This document shows, piece after piece, positions 39,370-49,869 of a stretch of 64,000 nucleotides of DNA. A program made the translations under genes and the position numbers. The notes beneath the pieces were generated by a model. The model was not told the DNA's origin and searched no databases. It was given only the letters and a program-made list of their open reading frames with translations. The DNA lies in NCBI GenBank assembly GCA_020632755.1, contig JACKEY010000006.1, positions 124,001 through 188,000 on the forward strand, written 5' to 3'. Position 1 is the stretch's first letter. Each line of letters begins with the position of its first letter. The stretch comes from Alphaproteobacteria bacterium (GTDB lineage: Bacteria; Myxococcota_A; UBA796; UBA2385).

Positions 39370-40884
39370 ATGACCGTCCCGTCGACCGACTCCTCCTTCG
39401 CCCCCTCCTCCCCCGAGACCCCGGCCCCGGCCCCGGCCCCGGTCGCGGTCGCCTGGGGCGACGGCATCGGCCCGGAGATCATGGACGCCACCCTGGCCAT
39501 CCTCGACGCCGCCGGCGCCCGGCTGGACGTGCGGCCGGTCGAGGTCGGCCTGTCCGTCTACGAGCGCGGCCAGTCCGCCGGCATCGGCCCCGAAGCCTGG
39601 GACACCATCCGCCAGACCCGCGTGATGCTCAAGGCGCCGATCACCACCCCGCAGGGCGGCGGCGTGAAGAGCCTGAACGTCACCCTGCGCAAGACGCTCG
39701 GCCTGTACGCCAACGTGCGGCCGGTGGTCAGCCTGCACCCCTACGTGCCCTGCCGCTTCCCCGACATGGACGTGCTCATCGTCCGCGAGAACGAAGAGGA
39801 CCTGTACGCCGGCATCGAGCACCGCCAGACGGCCGAGGTCACCCAGTGCCTCAAGCTCATCACGCGCCCCGGCACCGAGCGCATCTGCCACGCCGCCTTC
39901 GCCCTGGCCCGCCAGGAAGGCCGCAAGCGGGTCACCTGCATGGTGAAGGACAACATCATGAAGGTGACCGACGGGCTGTTCCGCCGCGTCTTCCAGGAAG
40001 TCGCGACCGAGTACCCCGACATCGAAGCCGACTGGCGCATCATCGACATCGGCGCCGCCATGCTGGCCGACCGGCCCGAGCAGTTCGACGTGGTCGTCTG
40101 CCCGAACCTGTACGGCGACATCATCTCGGACGTCGTCGCCCAGATCGGCGGCAGCGTCGGCCTGGCCGGCAGCGCCAACCTGGGCCAGGGCGTCGCCATG
40201 TTCGAGGCCGTGCACGGCAGCGCGCCCGACATCGCCGGCCGCGACCTGGCCAACCCCTCGGGGCTGCTGTCCGGGGCCGTGATGATGCTCGGCTACCTGG
40301 GCCAGGGCGACGTGGCGGCCCGGGTCCGCAACGCCTGGCTGCGCACCCTGGAAGACGGCGTGCACACCGCCGACATCCCCGACGGGCCGCACCGCGTCCG
40401 CACCGTCGGCACCCGCGCCTTCGCCGCCGCCGTCATCGACCGCCTGGGCCAGGCCCCCGAACACCTGGCCGCCGTGCAGCCGCCGGCCGCGCCGACCCTG
40501 GTGGTGCCGCCGCCGACCCCGCGGCCCGACAAGCAGCTCGTCGGGGTCGACGTGTTCGTGGACTGGGACCACGACGGTGCCCTGCCGGCCGCGCGCGACC
40601 CCGACATCATCGCCGGCCTGCTGCGCGCGCAGCCCACCGACGACATCGACCTGGTCATGATCACGAACCGCGGCGTGAAGGTCTGGCCGAACGGCCTGCC
40701 CGAGACCTTCAAGACCGACCACTGGCGCTGCCGCTTCCAGAAGCGCGACGGCGCCCCGGTCGAGCGGCGCCAGGTCGTGGCGCTGCTGGGCCGGCTGGTC
40801 GACCGCGGCGTCGACGTCATCAAGACCGAGAACCTGTACACCTTCGACGGCGTGCAGGGCTTCTCGCTGGGCCAGGGCCAGTAG
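39370..40884 (+). CDS. icd: NADP-dependent isocitrate dehydrogenase (Thermus/Rickettsia-type)
   Basis: A 504-aa isocitrate/isopropylmalate dehydrogenase family enzyme. Motifs: VAWGDGIGPEIMDATL, PITTPQGGGVKSLNVTLRKT with the phospho-site-like Ser loop, LYANVRPVVSLHP, DVLIVRENEEDLYAGIE, VVCPNLYGDIISDVVAQIGG (metal-binding Asp) and FEAVHGSAPDIAGRD. An extra C-terminal domain of about 130 residues matches the 480-500-aa class of homodimeric IDHs. It oxidises isocitrate to 2-oxoglutarate in the TCA cycle. The N-terminus has a PAPAPAP stretch not expected in the fold. The leader is pyrimidine-rich and ends in GGAGAGG. Confidence 0.9.
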   Translation: MTVPSTDSSFAPSSPETPAPAPAPVAVAWGDGIGPEIMDATLAILDAAGARLDVRPVEVGLSVYERGQSAGIGPEAWDTIRQTRVMLKAPITTPQGGGVKSLNVTLRKTLGLYANVRPVVSLHPYVPCRFPDMDVLIVRENEEDLYAGIEHRQTAEVTQCLKLITRPGTERICHAAFALARQEGRKRVTCMVKDNIMKVTDGLFRRVFQEVATEYPDIEADWRIIDIGAAMLADRPEQFDVVVCPNLYGDIISDVVAQIGGSVGLAGSANLGQGVAMFEAVHGSAPDIAGRDLANPSGLLSGAVMMLGYLGQGDVAARVRNAWLRTLEDGVHTADIPDGPHRVRTVGTRAFAAAVIDRLGQAPEHLAAVQPPAAPTLVVPPPTPRPDKQLVGVDVFVDWDHDGALPAARDPDIIAGLLRAQPTDDIDLVMITNRGVKVWPNGLPETFKTDHWRCRFQKRDGAPVERRQVVALLGRLVDRGVDVIKTENLYTFDGVQGFSLGQGQ

Positions 40885-40890
40885 GGGCGC

Positions 40891-41607
40891 TCACTCGCCC
40901 TGGATGTAGATGTCGCCGGCGCGGGTGTCCGCCACGATCACGTCGTCGGCGTCGTCTTCGTCGGTGATCCCGCTGACCGTGATGTCGCCGGCGCTGGTGT
41001 CGGTGGACACGGCGTAGGTGCCCGACGGCACCCGCAGGCTGATGTCGCCGGCGCCGGACTCGGCGATGAGCCGGGCCGGCGGCGCCAGGGTCTGCAGGTC
41101 CAGGCGGCCGGCTCCCGACGACGCCTCGATGTCGCGGCCGGTCAGGCCGACGCCGTCGATGTCGCCCGCGCTGGTGTCGGCGTAGAGCGCGCCCGACAGG
41201 TACTCGACGCGCAGGTCGCCGGCGCCGGTGATCAGGATGGCCTGCCCGTCGATGTCCCGGGCGCCGACGTTGCCGGCCCGCGTGTCCACGTCCAGGTCGA
41301 CGTCCGGGGGCAGCACCAGGTCCAGGTGGGCCCGGCAGGGCGTGACGATGGTGGTGCAGTCGACGTCGATGTCGAGCACCCCGCCCGACAGCTCGGTGCG
41401 GACCACGGCGGGCTCGCGGCCGTACTCGTGGGTGATGGTCAGCTCGGTGGCGTCGGCGCCGTCGCGCCCGTCGAAGCGGATGTCGCCGGCGTCGGAGCGC
41501 ACGCGGACGACGGTGACGGGGTCGGTGAAGGTGCGGGTCTCGGTGTCTTCCTGGACGTGGACGACGCAGCCGAGGGACAGGAGCGAGGCGAGGGCGAGCA
41601 GGGGCAC
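40891..41607 (-). CDS. DUF4097-type beta-helix lipoprotein (putative adhesin)
   Basis: A 238-aa lipoprotein. Signal PLLALASLLSLGCVV has the lipobox. The body is made of repeated strands with recurring AGDI motifs: VRSDAGDIRFDG, TRAGNVGARDIDG, ADTSAGDIDGVG, AESGAGDISLRV, TDTSAGDITVSG and ADTRAGDIYIQG, the pattern of DUF4097/DUF4098 beta-helix proteins often called putative adhesins. Function in the cell is unknown. GTG start behind GGAGTCCCCC. It converges with the IDH gene, six bases between stops. Confidence 0.85.
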   Translation of the reverse strand: MPLLALASLLSLGCVVHVQEDTETRTFTDPVTVVRVRSDAGDIRFDGRDGADATELTITHEYGREPAVVRTELSGGVLDIDVDCTTIVTPCRAHLDLVLPPDVDLDVDTRAGNVGARDIDGQAILITGAGDLRVEYLSGALYADTSAGDIDGVGLTGRDIEASSGAGRLDLQTLAPPARLIAESGAGDISLRVPSGTYAVSTDTSAGDITVSGITDEDDADDVIVADTRAGDIYIQGE

Positions 41608-41687
41608 GGGGGACTCCGCGGGCGAGGGGAGGGGGGAGGAACCGGAGGAGGCGTTGGACACCGCGGCGCGGGAAAGCGGTACCGGGG

Positions 41688-42866
41688 TCAGGCGGGAGGC
41701 GAGGAGGAGGCGCGCAGGGCGCGGGTGGAGAGGGCGAGGGCGCCCGTGGACAGCAGGCCGGCGGCGCCCCCGGCCAGGAACAGGCCCGCGGTGCCGATGG
41801 CGTCGAGCCACAGGCTGGTGGCCCCGGCGGTCAGCAGACTGCCGACACCGTAGGCGCTGATCATCAGCAGGCTCTGGGCGCTGTTGCGCACCTCGGCGGG
41901 GGCCTGGGTGCGCATCAGCTCGACGCCGGCGACCCAGAAGACGCCGAACACGATGCCGTGGCTGGCCTGCAGGGCGACCACCAGCCAAGGCGTGGTGACC
42001 ACGGCCAGCAGCGCCCAGCGGACGGCGCCGACCAGGGCCGCCAGCACCAGGAGCGGCCCGGGCGGGGCCCGCTGCAGCAGGCGGCCGCCGACCGCCATGA
42101 TCGCGATCTCGGCGGCGATGCCCATGCCCAGCGCCGCGCCGGTCCAGCCACCGCCCAGGCCCAGCCCGTCCATGTGCATGGGCAGCAGCATGTCGTAGAC
42201 GGCCAGCCCGGCGCCGTGCAGGGTCAGGCCGACCATCAGCGGCGCCAGGAAGGGCGCCCGCGCCAGGGCCCGCAGGGCCGGCAGCACCGGCGCGGGGGCC
42301 GCGGTCGGCGGCCCGGGCATCACGAAGGTCAACAGGGTGGCCAGCACCCAGGTGCCCACGGCGAGCCACAGGGCGGGGCGCCCGGAGTCGGCGTCGGCCA
42401 CCAGCACGCTGGCCAGCCCGGCCAGGGCCATGAAGCCCACGCTGCCCCACAGCCGCAGCCGGCCGTAGTCGCGGGCGTCGCCCCCGCCGGCCACCAGCTG
42501 CTGCACGGCGGCCGAGTCCAGCAGCGGGCCGATCGGCGCCCGCAGGAAGGCGAAGGCGACCAGCGCCACGGCGAGCCCGGGGGTGCCGAAGCGGTCCAGG
42601 GTGACGACCACCGCGGCCAGCGTGCTGAGCCCGGTCGCCAGCCGCAGCAGGGTGGCCCCGCGGCGGAAGCGGTCGGCCAGCGCCGCCCACAAGGGCGCCG
42701 ACAGGATGCGGGTCAGGGGGATGAGCGCCAGCAGGGCGCCGATCCAGGCGCCGCTGTGCCCGGCCCGCTCCAGGTGCAGCCCCAGGAACGGTCCCCAGGC
42801 GCCCGTGCCGCCGATGACGAACAGGTAGACGAGGGACAGCAGCAGGGCAGGGGAGAGGGCGGTCAC
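41688..42866 (-). CDS. Major facilitator superfamily transporter (MFS_1-like)
   Basis: A 392-aa transporter with about twelve hydrophobic segments. The cytoplasmic loop between helices 2 and 3 reads LSAPLWAALADRFRRGATLL, the MFS A-motif region. RLWGSVGFMALAGLASVLVA and HGIVFGVFWVAGVELMRTQA match the MFS_1-like (phenylpropionate/nucleoside permease-type) subgroup. Substrate cannot be told. GTG start gives TALSPALLLSLVYLFVIGGT. No adjacent regulator; its upstream side opens on the long non-coding region before the tRNA-like gene. Confidence 0.85.
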   Translation of the reverse strand: MTALSPALLLSLVYLFVIGGTGAWGPFLGLHLERAGHSGAWIGALLALIPLTRILSAPLWAALADRFRRGATLLRLATGLSTLAAVVVTLDRFGTPGLAVALVAFAFLRAPIGPLLDSAAVQQLVAGGGDARDYGRLRLWGSVGFMALAGLASVLVADADSGRPALWLAVGTWVLATLLTFVMPGPPTAAPAPVLPALRALARAPFLAPLMVGLTLHGAGLAVYDMLLPMHMDGLGLGGGWTGAALGMGIAAEIAIMAVGGRLLQRAPPGPLLVLAALVGAVRWALLAVVTTPWLVVALQASHGIVFGVFWVAGVELMRTQAPAEVRNSAQSLLMISAYGVGSLLTAGATSLWLDAIGTAGLFLAGGAAGLLSTGALALSTRALRASSSPPA

Positions 42867-42950
42867 GATGCCCGGCGGCCTAGCCGGGCGGGCGATCGGC
42901 GGCGAGGGGGACCCCGGTCCCGGACCTGCGAGAACTTGTTCCTTGCACCG

Positions 42951-42975
42951 GAGTCTGTACACCAATAACAGACTC
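42951..42975. other. Hairpin with an overlapping alternative fold
   Basis: GAGTCTGT pairs with ACAGACTC across nine bases. An alternative stem uses part of the same arm: CAGAC (42969-42973) with GTCTG (42978-42982), loop TCGT. The two folds exclude each other, as in attenuators. No T-run follows. Confidence 0.5.
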
Positions 42976-43031
42976 GTGTCTGGTGGCGGGGTGGTCCCGC
43001 TGTCCAGTGCCCGACCTCGTCGAGGTGTCCC

Positions 43032-43160
43032 ATGGCCCACACGACCATGCTGATCGCCAAGCACCTGCCCCTGTTCGTCCCGATGCTGCCCCAGCGGCGC
43101 GAAGACGACCACGGTAGCGTGTTCTTCGACGACGACGCGGCCCTGGTGCCGTCCGCATAG
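43032..43160 (+). CDS. Candidate small protein (42 aa)
   Basis: ATG to TAG, 42 residues: a hydrophobic first half (TTMLIAKHLPLFVPMLPQRR) and an acidic end (EDDHGSVFFDDDAALVPSA). The third codon position is almost always G or C, as in the real genes here, and GAGGTG lies about eight bases before the ATG. It sits between two hairpin elements that share an inverted repeat. No family recognised; it could be a leader peptide or a chance frame. Confidence 0.4.
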   Translation: MAHTTMLIAKHLPLFVPMLPQRREDDHGSVFFDDDAALVPSA

Positions 43161-43242
43161 GTGTCCCCCGACCCGACGCGCGACGACCCCCGGCCGCTCC
43201 CCACCGAGCCCGGGGGTCGCGTCGTCTCGGAGACCCATCTCA

Positions 43243-43277
43243 CACACACGAGTCCGTGTGAACGGGATTCGTGTGTG
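43243..43277. other. Hairpin with an overlapping alternative fold, second element
   Basis: CACACACGA (43243-43251) pairs with TCGTGTGTG (43269-43277), loop 17 bases. A competing small stem pairs CACAC with GTGTG (43256-43260). It contains ACACGAGTC, the reverse complement of GACTCGTGT at 42971-42979. It lies about 165 bases before the tRNA-like gene. Confidence 0.5.
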
Positions 43278-43441
43278 ATGAGAATCTGTCCAAGTCTTGC
43301 GCGAGCATCTCGCGCACCCCACTCCGGTTCGACTCCGGAGATCTGCACAGCAAGCGCCGCGGGCAGCGGCGGTCCCGGCCCTGCCGACGACCGTTCCGCG
43401 CCATCGCCCGGCAGGTGGCACTGTTCGGATGCGTGGTAGCG

Positions 43442-43518
43442 GTCGACGTAGCTCAGTCTGGTAAGAGCACTGGTCCTGGAACCAGCTGTCGAGGGTTCGA
43501 ATCCCTCCATCGACACCA
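43442..43518 (+). tRNA. tRNA or tRNA-like gene with a six-base anticodon loop, identity unclear
   Basis: 77 bases including an encoded CCA. Acceptor GTCGACG/CATCGAC has one C-A mismatch; D arm GCTC/GAGC with a 10-base loop containing GG; anticodon stem CTGGT/ACCAG; five-base variable loop; perfect T arm GAGGG-TTCGAAT-CCCTC. The anticodon loop reads CCTGGA, six bases instead of seven and without the expected T33, so no anticodon can be read with confidence. A one-base deletion in the gene or in the assembly, or a pseudo-tRNA, would explain it. Confidence 0.8.
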
Positions 43519-43927
43519 CCGGATCCTACAACCAGGGTCCATCAGCCTGTAACGCTGATCTCACACCTGGGGCGCGCTCCAGGTCCCTGTCCGCGCATGG
43601 GAGCCGACCCGATCCCGGGGGCGGCCCGAACGGATCGCGTGCGATCCGACGGGCCCTGACCGGAGGAGGAGCGGCGACCAGGCACCGGCCACCGGGTCCG
43701 TCCACCGGCTCGTGCCCGTCCATCACCTCCTTCGCTGGCTGCGGCGCGAGGGGCCGTGGGGACGGGACCGCCTGGTGGCCCCACGGCAGCCGGCAGGGCG
43801 GGGACCCGGAGCGGCCCCCTCGCCCCCCCGGGAGGCGGCCGCCCAGCCCACGGCCTCCTCGCACACCACGCCTCGCTCCTCCTGTCGTTCCTCCCCCTTC
43901 TCCCGTCCCCCCAACCGGAGGTGCACC
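43519..43927. other. 409-bp gap between the tRNA-like gene and the SPFH gene
   Basis: Holds two hairpins near its start (43541-43559 and 43565-43584) and, next to the SPFH start, a long C/T-rich leader (CTCCTCCTGTCGTTCCTCCC, then more C-runs) ending in CCGGAGGTGCACC before the ATG. I see no convincing gene in it. Confidence 0.5.
43541..43584 (+). terminator. Two consecutive hairpins downstream of the tRNA-like gene
   Basis: ATCAGC-N7-GCTGAT (43541-43559), then ACCTGG-N8-CCAGGT (43565-43584). Position fits 3'-end formation of the tRNA-like transcript; no T-tract is present, so termination is inference. Confidence 0.4.
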
Positions 43928-45055
43928 ATGTTCCGCACCCTCTCCATCTCCCGCCTCGAGCGGGTCGCCCTCATCCGCGACGGTGTGTTCGAGCGCCTGC
44001 TCGGCCCCGGCGTGTTCCGCTTCTGGACGCTGGGATCCGTCGTCGAGCTCGTGAAGTACGAGGTCGACGCCGTCGCCCGCCAGCTGGAGCCCACCGATCC
44101 GGTCCCGGCCGAGCTGCCGGGCGCCCGGCTGTTCGAGGTCTCGGGTCGCCAGGTGGCGATCCTGTCCTGGGGCGGCGTCGATCGGCAGCTGCTGACCGCC
44201 GGCCGCTGGCGGCTGTGGGAGCAGGAGGGCCTCGCGCCCTCCGTCCGCACCTACGACTTCGACGCCCGGCCGGTCGCCCTGGCCGACGACGATCGCCTGC
44301 AGCTGGGCCAGCGCTTCGCCTGGGAGGAGGCCTCGGCCTCCACCGCCGGCCAGTTCGCGCTGGTCCTGCTCCGGGACGGCGTGCCGGTGGAGGTCCTCTC
44401 CCCCGGTCGCTACCGGACCTGGAAGGGCGGTCCCTGGGAGCTGTCGGCGGTCGATCTGGGCATCCAGCTCGTCGAGCCGGCCGCCCAGGACATCGTCACC
44501 CGGGACGAGATCCCCGTTCGCGTCAAGCCGGCCGCCAGCTGGCGGGTCACCGACCCGCTGGCCATGGCCGAGCAGACCCGCGACGTGGCCCCCCTCGTCT
44601 ACGCCGCGGTCCAGCGCGCCCTGCGCGAGGTGCTCGCCGCCTACGCGCTCGACGAGCTGACCGCGGCCCGGTCGGACCTCTCCGACGCCCTGCGTGACCG
44701 TGCGGTCGCGGCCCTCCCCGAGGGCCTGCCGATCGCCCTGTCCCAGGTCTGGGTCAAGGACATCGTCCTGCCCGGCGAGGTCCGCGACATCGTCCGCCAG
44801 GTGACCGTCGCGAAGAAGCAGGCCGAGGCCCAGGCGATCCGCCGCCGCGAGGAGGTGGCCGCCACCCGGCAGCTCGCCAACACCGCGAAGCTCCTGGAGC
44901 AGAGCCCCGTGCTCCTGCGCCTCAAGGAGCTCGAGGCCATGGGCGAGCTCATCGGCCAGCTGTCCGGGAAGATCGACAAGCTCGTGCTCGTCGGCGGCGA
45001 CGACCTGGTCTCGCAGCTCCGGCTGCAGACCGCCGTCCGCGCCATCGATGGCTGA
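43928..45055 (+). CDS. SPFH/Band-7 (slipin-like) protein
   Basis: A 375-aa protein of the SPFH superfamily. An N-terminal beta region (SRLERVALIRDGVFERLLGP) is followed by the Band-7 core (PVEVLSPGRYRTWKGGPWEL, DLGIQLVEPAAQDIVTRDEI, VRVKPAASWRVTDPLAMAEQ). Next comes a long coiled coil (VAKKQAEAQAIRRREEVAAT) and a C-terminal oligomerisation part. There is no clear N-terminal membrane helix, unlike stomatin. SPFH proteins form membrane-associated rings and scaffold lipids or proteases; the partner is unknown as no NfeD-type gene is nearby. Strong GGAGG before the ATG. Confidence 0.85.
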   Translation: MFRTLSISRLERVALIRDGVFERLLGPGVFRFWTLGSVVELVKYEVDAVARQLEPTDPVPAELPGARLFEVSGRQVAILSWGGVDRQLLTAGRWRLWEQEGLAPSVRTYDFDARPVALADDDRLQLGQRFAWEEASASTAGQFALVLLRDGVPVEVLSPGRYRTWKGGPWELSAVDLGIQLVEPAAQDIVTRDEIPVRVKPAASWRVTDPLAMAEQTRDVAPLVYAAVQRALREVLAAYALDELTAARSDLSDALRDRAVAALPEGLPIALSQVWVKDIVLPGEVRDIVRQVTVAKKQAEAQAIRRREEVAATRQLANTAKLLEQSPVLLRLKELEAMGELIGQLSGKIDKLVLVGGDDLVSQLRLQTAVRAIDG

Positions 45056-45184
45056 GCGCGTCCTCCTCCCATCCCCCTCTCCCCCTCTCCCGCCCCTCCC
45101 CTGGGGCGGCCTGGAGTCCAGGCGACCCCAGCCACCCCGACCCTGCTTCCCGCAGGGACGGGGTGGTCTCGTCTCGGCCTCCGC

Positions 45185-45190
45185 TACGCT
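45185..45190 (+). promoter_or_regulatory. Predicted -10 element (TACGCT) of the 45209 gene
   Basis: TACGCT is followed by CCACGGATCGGAGGTCGC and the ATG at 45209, a short leader containing the GGAGG ribosome-binding site. Confidence 0.4.
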
Positions 45191-45208
45191 CCACGGATCG
45201 GAGGTCGC

Positions 45209-46237
45209 ATGGTGTCCCCGTCGAGCGCCCGGCCCATGGCGTCGATCTGGCTGTGGGCCTTCCTGTACTTCTTCTTCTACGTGCCCTACTCGGGCATGAC
45301 CAAGGCCCTGAGCGGCGGGCTGACGCCGGGGCTGCCGCAGGGCGTGGACGGCGTGACCCTGCTGCCGATCTCGACCCTGGCGGGCATCGTGGTGATGCTG
45401 CTGTTCGTCTTCGGGTCCGGCTGGTGGCGGTATGCGACCCAGCTGCGGCTGGGTCCGCTGTCGCTGCCCGTGCCGACCTGGCCGACCTTCGTGTCGGGGC
45501 TGTGCACGGCGGTGATCCTGGCCACGACCACGCTGGCCTACACCTTCGACGGGGTCAGCATCGTGTTCATGATGCTGCTGATGCGCGGCGGGGTGCTGGT
45601 GCTGGCGCCGATCATCGACCGGCTGAGCGGCCGCCACACGCGCTGGTACTCGTGGATCGGCCTGGTGCTGAGCATGGCCGCGCTGGTGGTCGCCTTCGCC
45701 GAGAAGGGCGGCACGGCCCTGTCGCTGCTCGCGGCCCTGGACGTGGCGCTCTACCTGGCCGGCTACTCGATCCGGCTGCGGCTGATGAGCCACCAGGCCA
45801 AGAGCGACGACGCCGCCGCGACCAAGCGCTACTTCATCGAAGAACAGCTGGTCGTGGCGCCGATGACGGTGGTCTTCCTGGGGCTGGTCGCCCTGTGGGG
45901 GCAGGGCGGCTTCGCGCTGGCCGTGCGCGAGGGCTTCGTCGGCTGGTGGTCGTCCGGCTTCGCGGTGCACACCGCGGCGATCGGCGTGTTCTCGCAGCTG
46001 GTCGGCATCTTCGGGACGCTCATCTACCTGGACGCCCGCGAGAACACCTTCTCGGTGCCCGTGAACCGCTGCTCGAGCATCCTGTCGGGGGTGGTCGCGA
46101 GCTTCGCGCTGACGGCGGCCTTCGGGCTGGCGCCGCCGAGCGTCGGGCAGCTGGTCGGGGCGGGGTTGGTGGTCGGCGCCATCCTGGTGATGGGCCTGGC
46201 GCCGCGGTGGACCGGCCGGGGCGCCGCCGGTGCCTGA
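45209..46237 (+). CDS. Ten-helix membrane protein, EamA/DMT-like transporter
   Basis: A 342-aa membrane protein with about ten hydrophobic segments in two similar halves, the DMT/EamA plan. Helix regions include SIWLWAFLYFFFYVPYSGMT, GVDGVTLLPISTLAGIVVML, SIVFMMLLMRGGVLVLAPII and VGQLVGAGLVVGAILVMGLA. RGGVLVLAPIIDRLSGRHTR resembles the conserved loop after helix 4. The gap between halves contains KSDDAAATKRYFIEEQLVVA. Substrate unknown. Its stop lies about 40 bases before the Fur-like box of feoAB. Confidence 0.65.
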   Translation: MVSPSSARPMASIWLWAFLYFFFYVPYSGMTKALSGGLTPGLPQGVDGVTLLPISTLAGIVVMLLFVFGSGWWRYATQLRLGPLSLPVPTWPTFVSGLCTAVILATTTLAYTFDGVSIVFMMLLMRGGVLVLAPIIDRLSGRHTRWYSWIGLVLSMAALVVAFAEKGGTALSLLAALDVALYLAGYSIRLRLMSHQAKSDDAAATKRYFIEEQLVVAPMTVVFLGLVALWGQGGFALAVREGFVGWWSSGFAVHTAAIGVFSQLVGIFGTLIYLDARENTFSVPVNRCSSILSGVVASFALTAAFGLAPPSVGQLVGAGLVVGAILVMGLAPRWTGRGAAGA

Positions 46238-46278
46238 GCCGGGTCGCCGGGGTTGCGCGACGAGTTGTCGCGTGCATT

Positions 46279-46293
46279 TGAAAACGACTTTCA
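46279..46293 (+). promoter_or_regulatory. Fur-box-like palindrome upstream of feoA
   Basis: TGAAA-N5-TTTCA inside ATTTGAAAACGACTTTCATT, an AT-rich island in very GC-rich DNA and close to a Fur consensus half-site pair. It lies 13 bp before the feoA ATG, where repressor binding would block transcription when iron is sufficient. Confidence 0.7.
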
Positions 46294-46306
46294 TTATAGA
46301 GAGGGC

Positions 46307-46557
46307 ATGACCCAGACCGTCGCCCTCGCGTCCCTGCCCAAGCACACCGCCGCCGTCGTCCGCGTCGTGGGCGGCGCCCGCTCCTTCCGCCGCCGGATGA
46401 TGGAGCTGGGGCTGGTCCCCGGGACGGCGGTGGTCATCACCAACGTCGCGCCGCTGGGCGATCCGCTGGAGCTGCTGGTGCGCAACTGCCGGCTGTCCAT
46501 CCGCCGGGCCGAAGCCGAAGCCATCCAGGTGCTGCGCCCCGACGGCGCGGGGGCGAA

Positions 46558-46561
<4 letters not shown>
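46307..46561 (+). CDS. feoA: Ferrous iron transport protein FeoA
   Basis: An 84-aa SH3-like protein: ARSFRRRMMELGLVPGTAVV is the FeoA signature, followed by APLGDPLELLVRNCRLSIRR and EAEAIQVL. FeoA is a small cytosolic partner of FeoB. The ATG lies behind GAGAGGGC and 13 bp after the Fur-like palindrome. The stop overlaps the feoB GTG (GTGA), so the two are translationally coupled. Confidence 0.9.
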
Positions 46562-48696
<2,135 letters not shown>

Positions 48697-48705
48697 GCCG
48701 ACGCC

Positions 48706-49845
48706 GTGCCCGTCTTCGCCGCGCTGTCCGCCGTCCTGCTGCTGTCCTGCGTCCCGCGCGGCTTCGACCACGCGGCGTCGCACCTCGACGGCCAGCGCCG
48801 GTTCTACGAGGGCTGGTACCTGCGGCTCACCGACGCCGACCAGGGCGAGTCCTTCGGGCTCATCTACGGCATCGCCCACGACCGCGGCGCGCCGGATGGC
48901 GGCGCGGGCTACCTGATCGCCCTGTCGGCAGCCGACGGCGAGCGGGCCTGGACCCGGGTGCCGGTCGCGCGCACGTCCGCGCCCCACGGGGTGTACGACA
49001 TCTCGATCGGCGAAGCCGACGGGCCCCTGTACGGCCACATCGACGCGGACGGAGGCCGGGGCTGGTTCCAGGCCGGGCCGGACGACGGCGACCGTCCGGT
49101 GGCCTGGGACCTGGCGCTCACCCCCACGCGCACCTGGACCGCGCGGCACGACAGCCCGATGGGCTGGGTCCAGCGCTGGAAGGGCTTCCAGACCTACTGG
49201 CACGTCGTGGCCCTGCAGGCGCGGGTCTCCGGCACGGTGCGCTTCGGCGACCGCTCCGTGCACTTCGACGACGCGCTCGGCTACGTCGAGCGCAACTGGG
49301 GCCGGGTCTTCCCCCGCGACTGGATGTGGCTGCAGGCCGGCAGCTTCGTGGATCCCGCCACCGGCGCGCCCCGGGACGGGGCCCTGTCGGCCAGCGGCGG
49401 CCACGTGCCCCTGGCCGGTCCCATCGGCACCAAGGCCGGCATCGTCGGCTACTGGGACGGCGACGCCATGCACCACTTCGCGACGCACACCGGCCAGAAG
49501 GTGCGGCTGCGCTACGCCCCCGGCGACTGGGAGGTCGTGGCCCGCGGCGGCGGCGAGAAGCTGGTCGTGCGCGCCGGGATCGACCCCGACGCGCTGGTCC
49601 CCATCGCCGGCCCCACCCGCGACGGCGTCCAGGACGTGGCCATCGAGAGCCTGGACGGTCGGCTGGTCGTGGAGCTGTTCCGCCGCGCGCGACCCTTCGG
49701 CCGCTGGCGGCTGCAGCACCGGGCCGAGAGCGGGCTCGCCGGGGTCGAGGTCGGAGGGCTCGCTGCCGTCGAGGCGGCCGCCGCGCGGTCGGGTGCGACC
49801 GAATCCGAAGGAGGGGGAGGTGCGCCGCATCCAGTGGTAGAATGA
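48706..49845 (+). CDS. Tocopherol-cyclase-like lipocalin lipoprotein
   Basis: A 379-aa protein. N-terminus PVFAALSAVLLLSCVPRG has a lipobox. The body matches the tocopherol cyclase-like family: RRFYEGWYLRLTDADQGESF, FGLIYGIAHDRG, WDLALTPTRTWTARHDSPMG, ALGYVERNWGRVFPRDWMWL with the conserved E-R-N-W-G, and GTKAGIVGYWDGD. Bacterial relatives are lipocalin-type lipid- or hydroxyl-binding proteins. It starts nine bases after feoB, so it may be part of the iron-controlled operon, although it could have a separate role in lipid handling. Ends just inside the next Fur-like box. Confidence 0.75.
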   Translation: MPVFAALSAVLLLSCVPRGFDHAASHLDGQRRFYEGWYLRLTDADQGESFGLIYGIAHDRGAPDGGAGYLIALSAADGERAWTRVPVARTSAPHGVYDISIGEADGPLYGHIDADGGRGWFQAGPDDGDRPVAWDLALTPTRTWTARHDSPMGWVQRWKGFQTYWHVVALQARVSGTVRFGDRSVHFDDALGYVERNWGRVFPRDWMWLQAGSFVDPATGAPRDGALSASGGHVPLAGPIGTKAGIVGYWDGDAMHHFATHTGQKVRLRYAPGDWEVVARGGGEKLVVRAGIDPDALVPIAGPTRDGVQDVAIESLDGRLVVELFRRARPFGRWRLQHRAESGLAGVEVGGLAAVEAAAARSGATESEGGGGAPHPVVE

Positions 49846-49854
49846 GAACCATTC
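49840..49854 (+). promoter_or_regulatory. Second Fur-like palindrome, before the FCD-like gene
   Basis: GAATG-N5-CATTC in the sequence TAGAATGAGAACCATTCCAG, an AT-rich patch overlapping the end of the upstream gene. It has the same N5 spacing as the site at 46279-46293 and lies 15 bp before the GTG at 49870. Fur assignment is inference. Confidence 0.5.
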
Positions 49855-49869
49855 CAGCTGGGAGGTGAC

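Larger units (their letters stand above)
42867..43441. other. 575-bp region without a long gene: hairpins and one short ORF
   Basis: Contains the hairpin at 42951-42975, the 42-codon ORF at 43032-43160, the hairpin at 43243-43277, and a long-range inverted repeat (GACTCGTGT 42971-42979 with ACACGAGTC 43246-43254) that brackets the ORF. The rest shows no coding bias that I can see. Confidence 0.6.

Noticed and set aside
42951..43160. A known riboswitch upstream of the small ORF.
   Set aside because: The stems do not match any riboswitch I know; recorded only as alternative hairpins.
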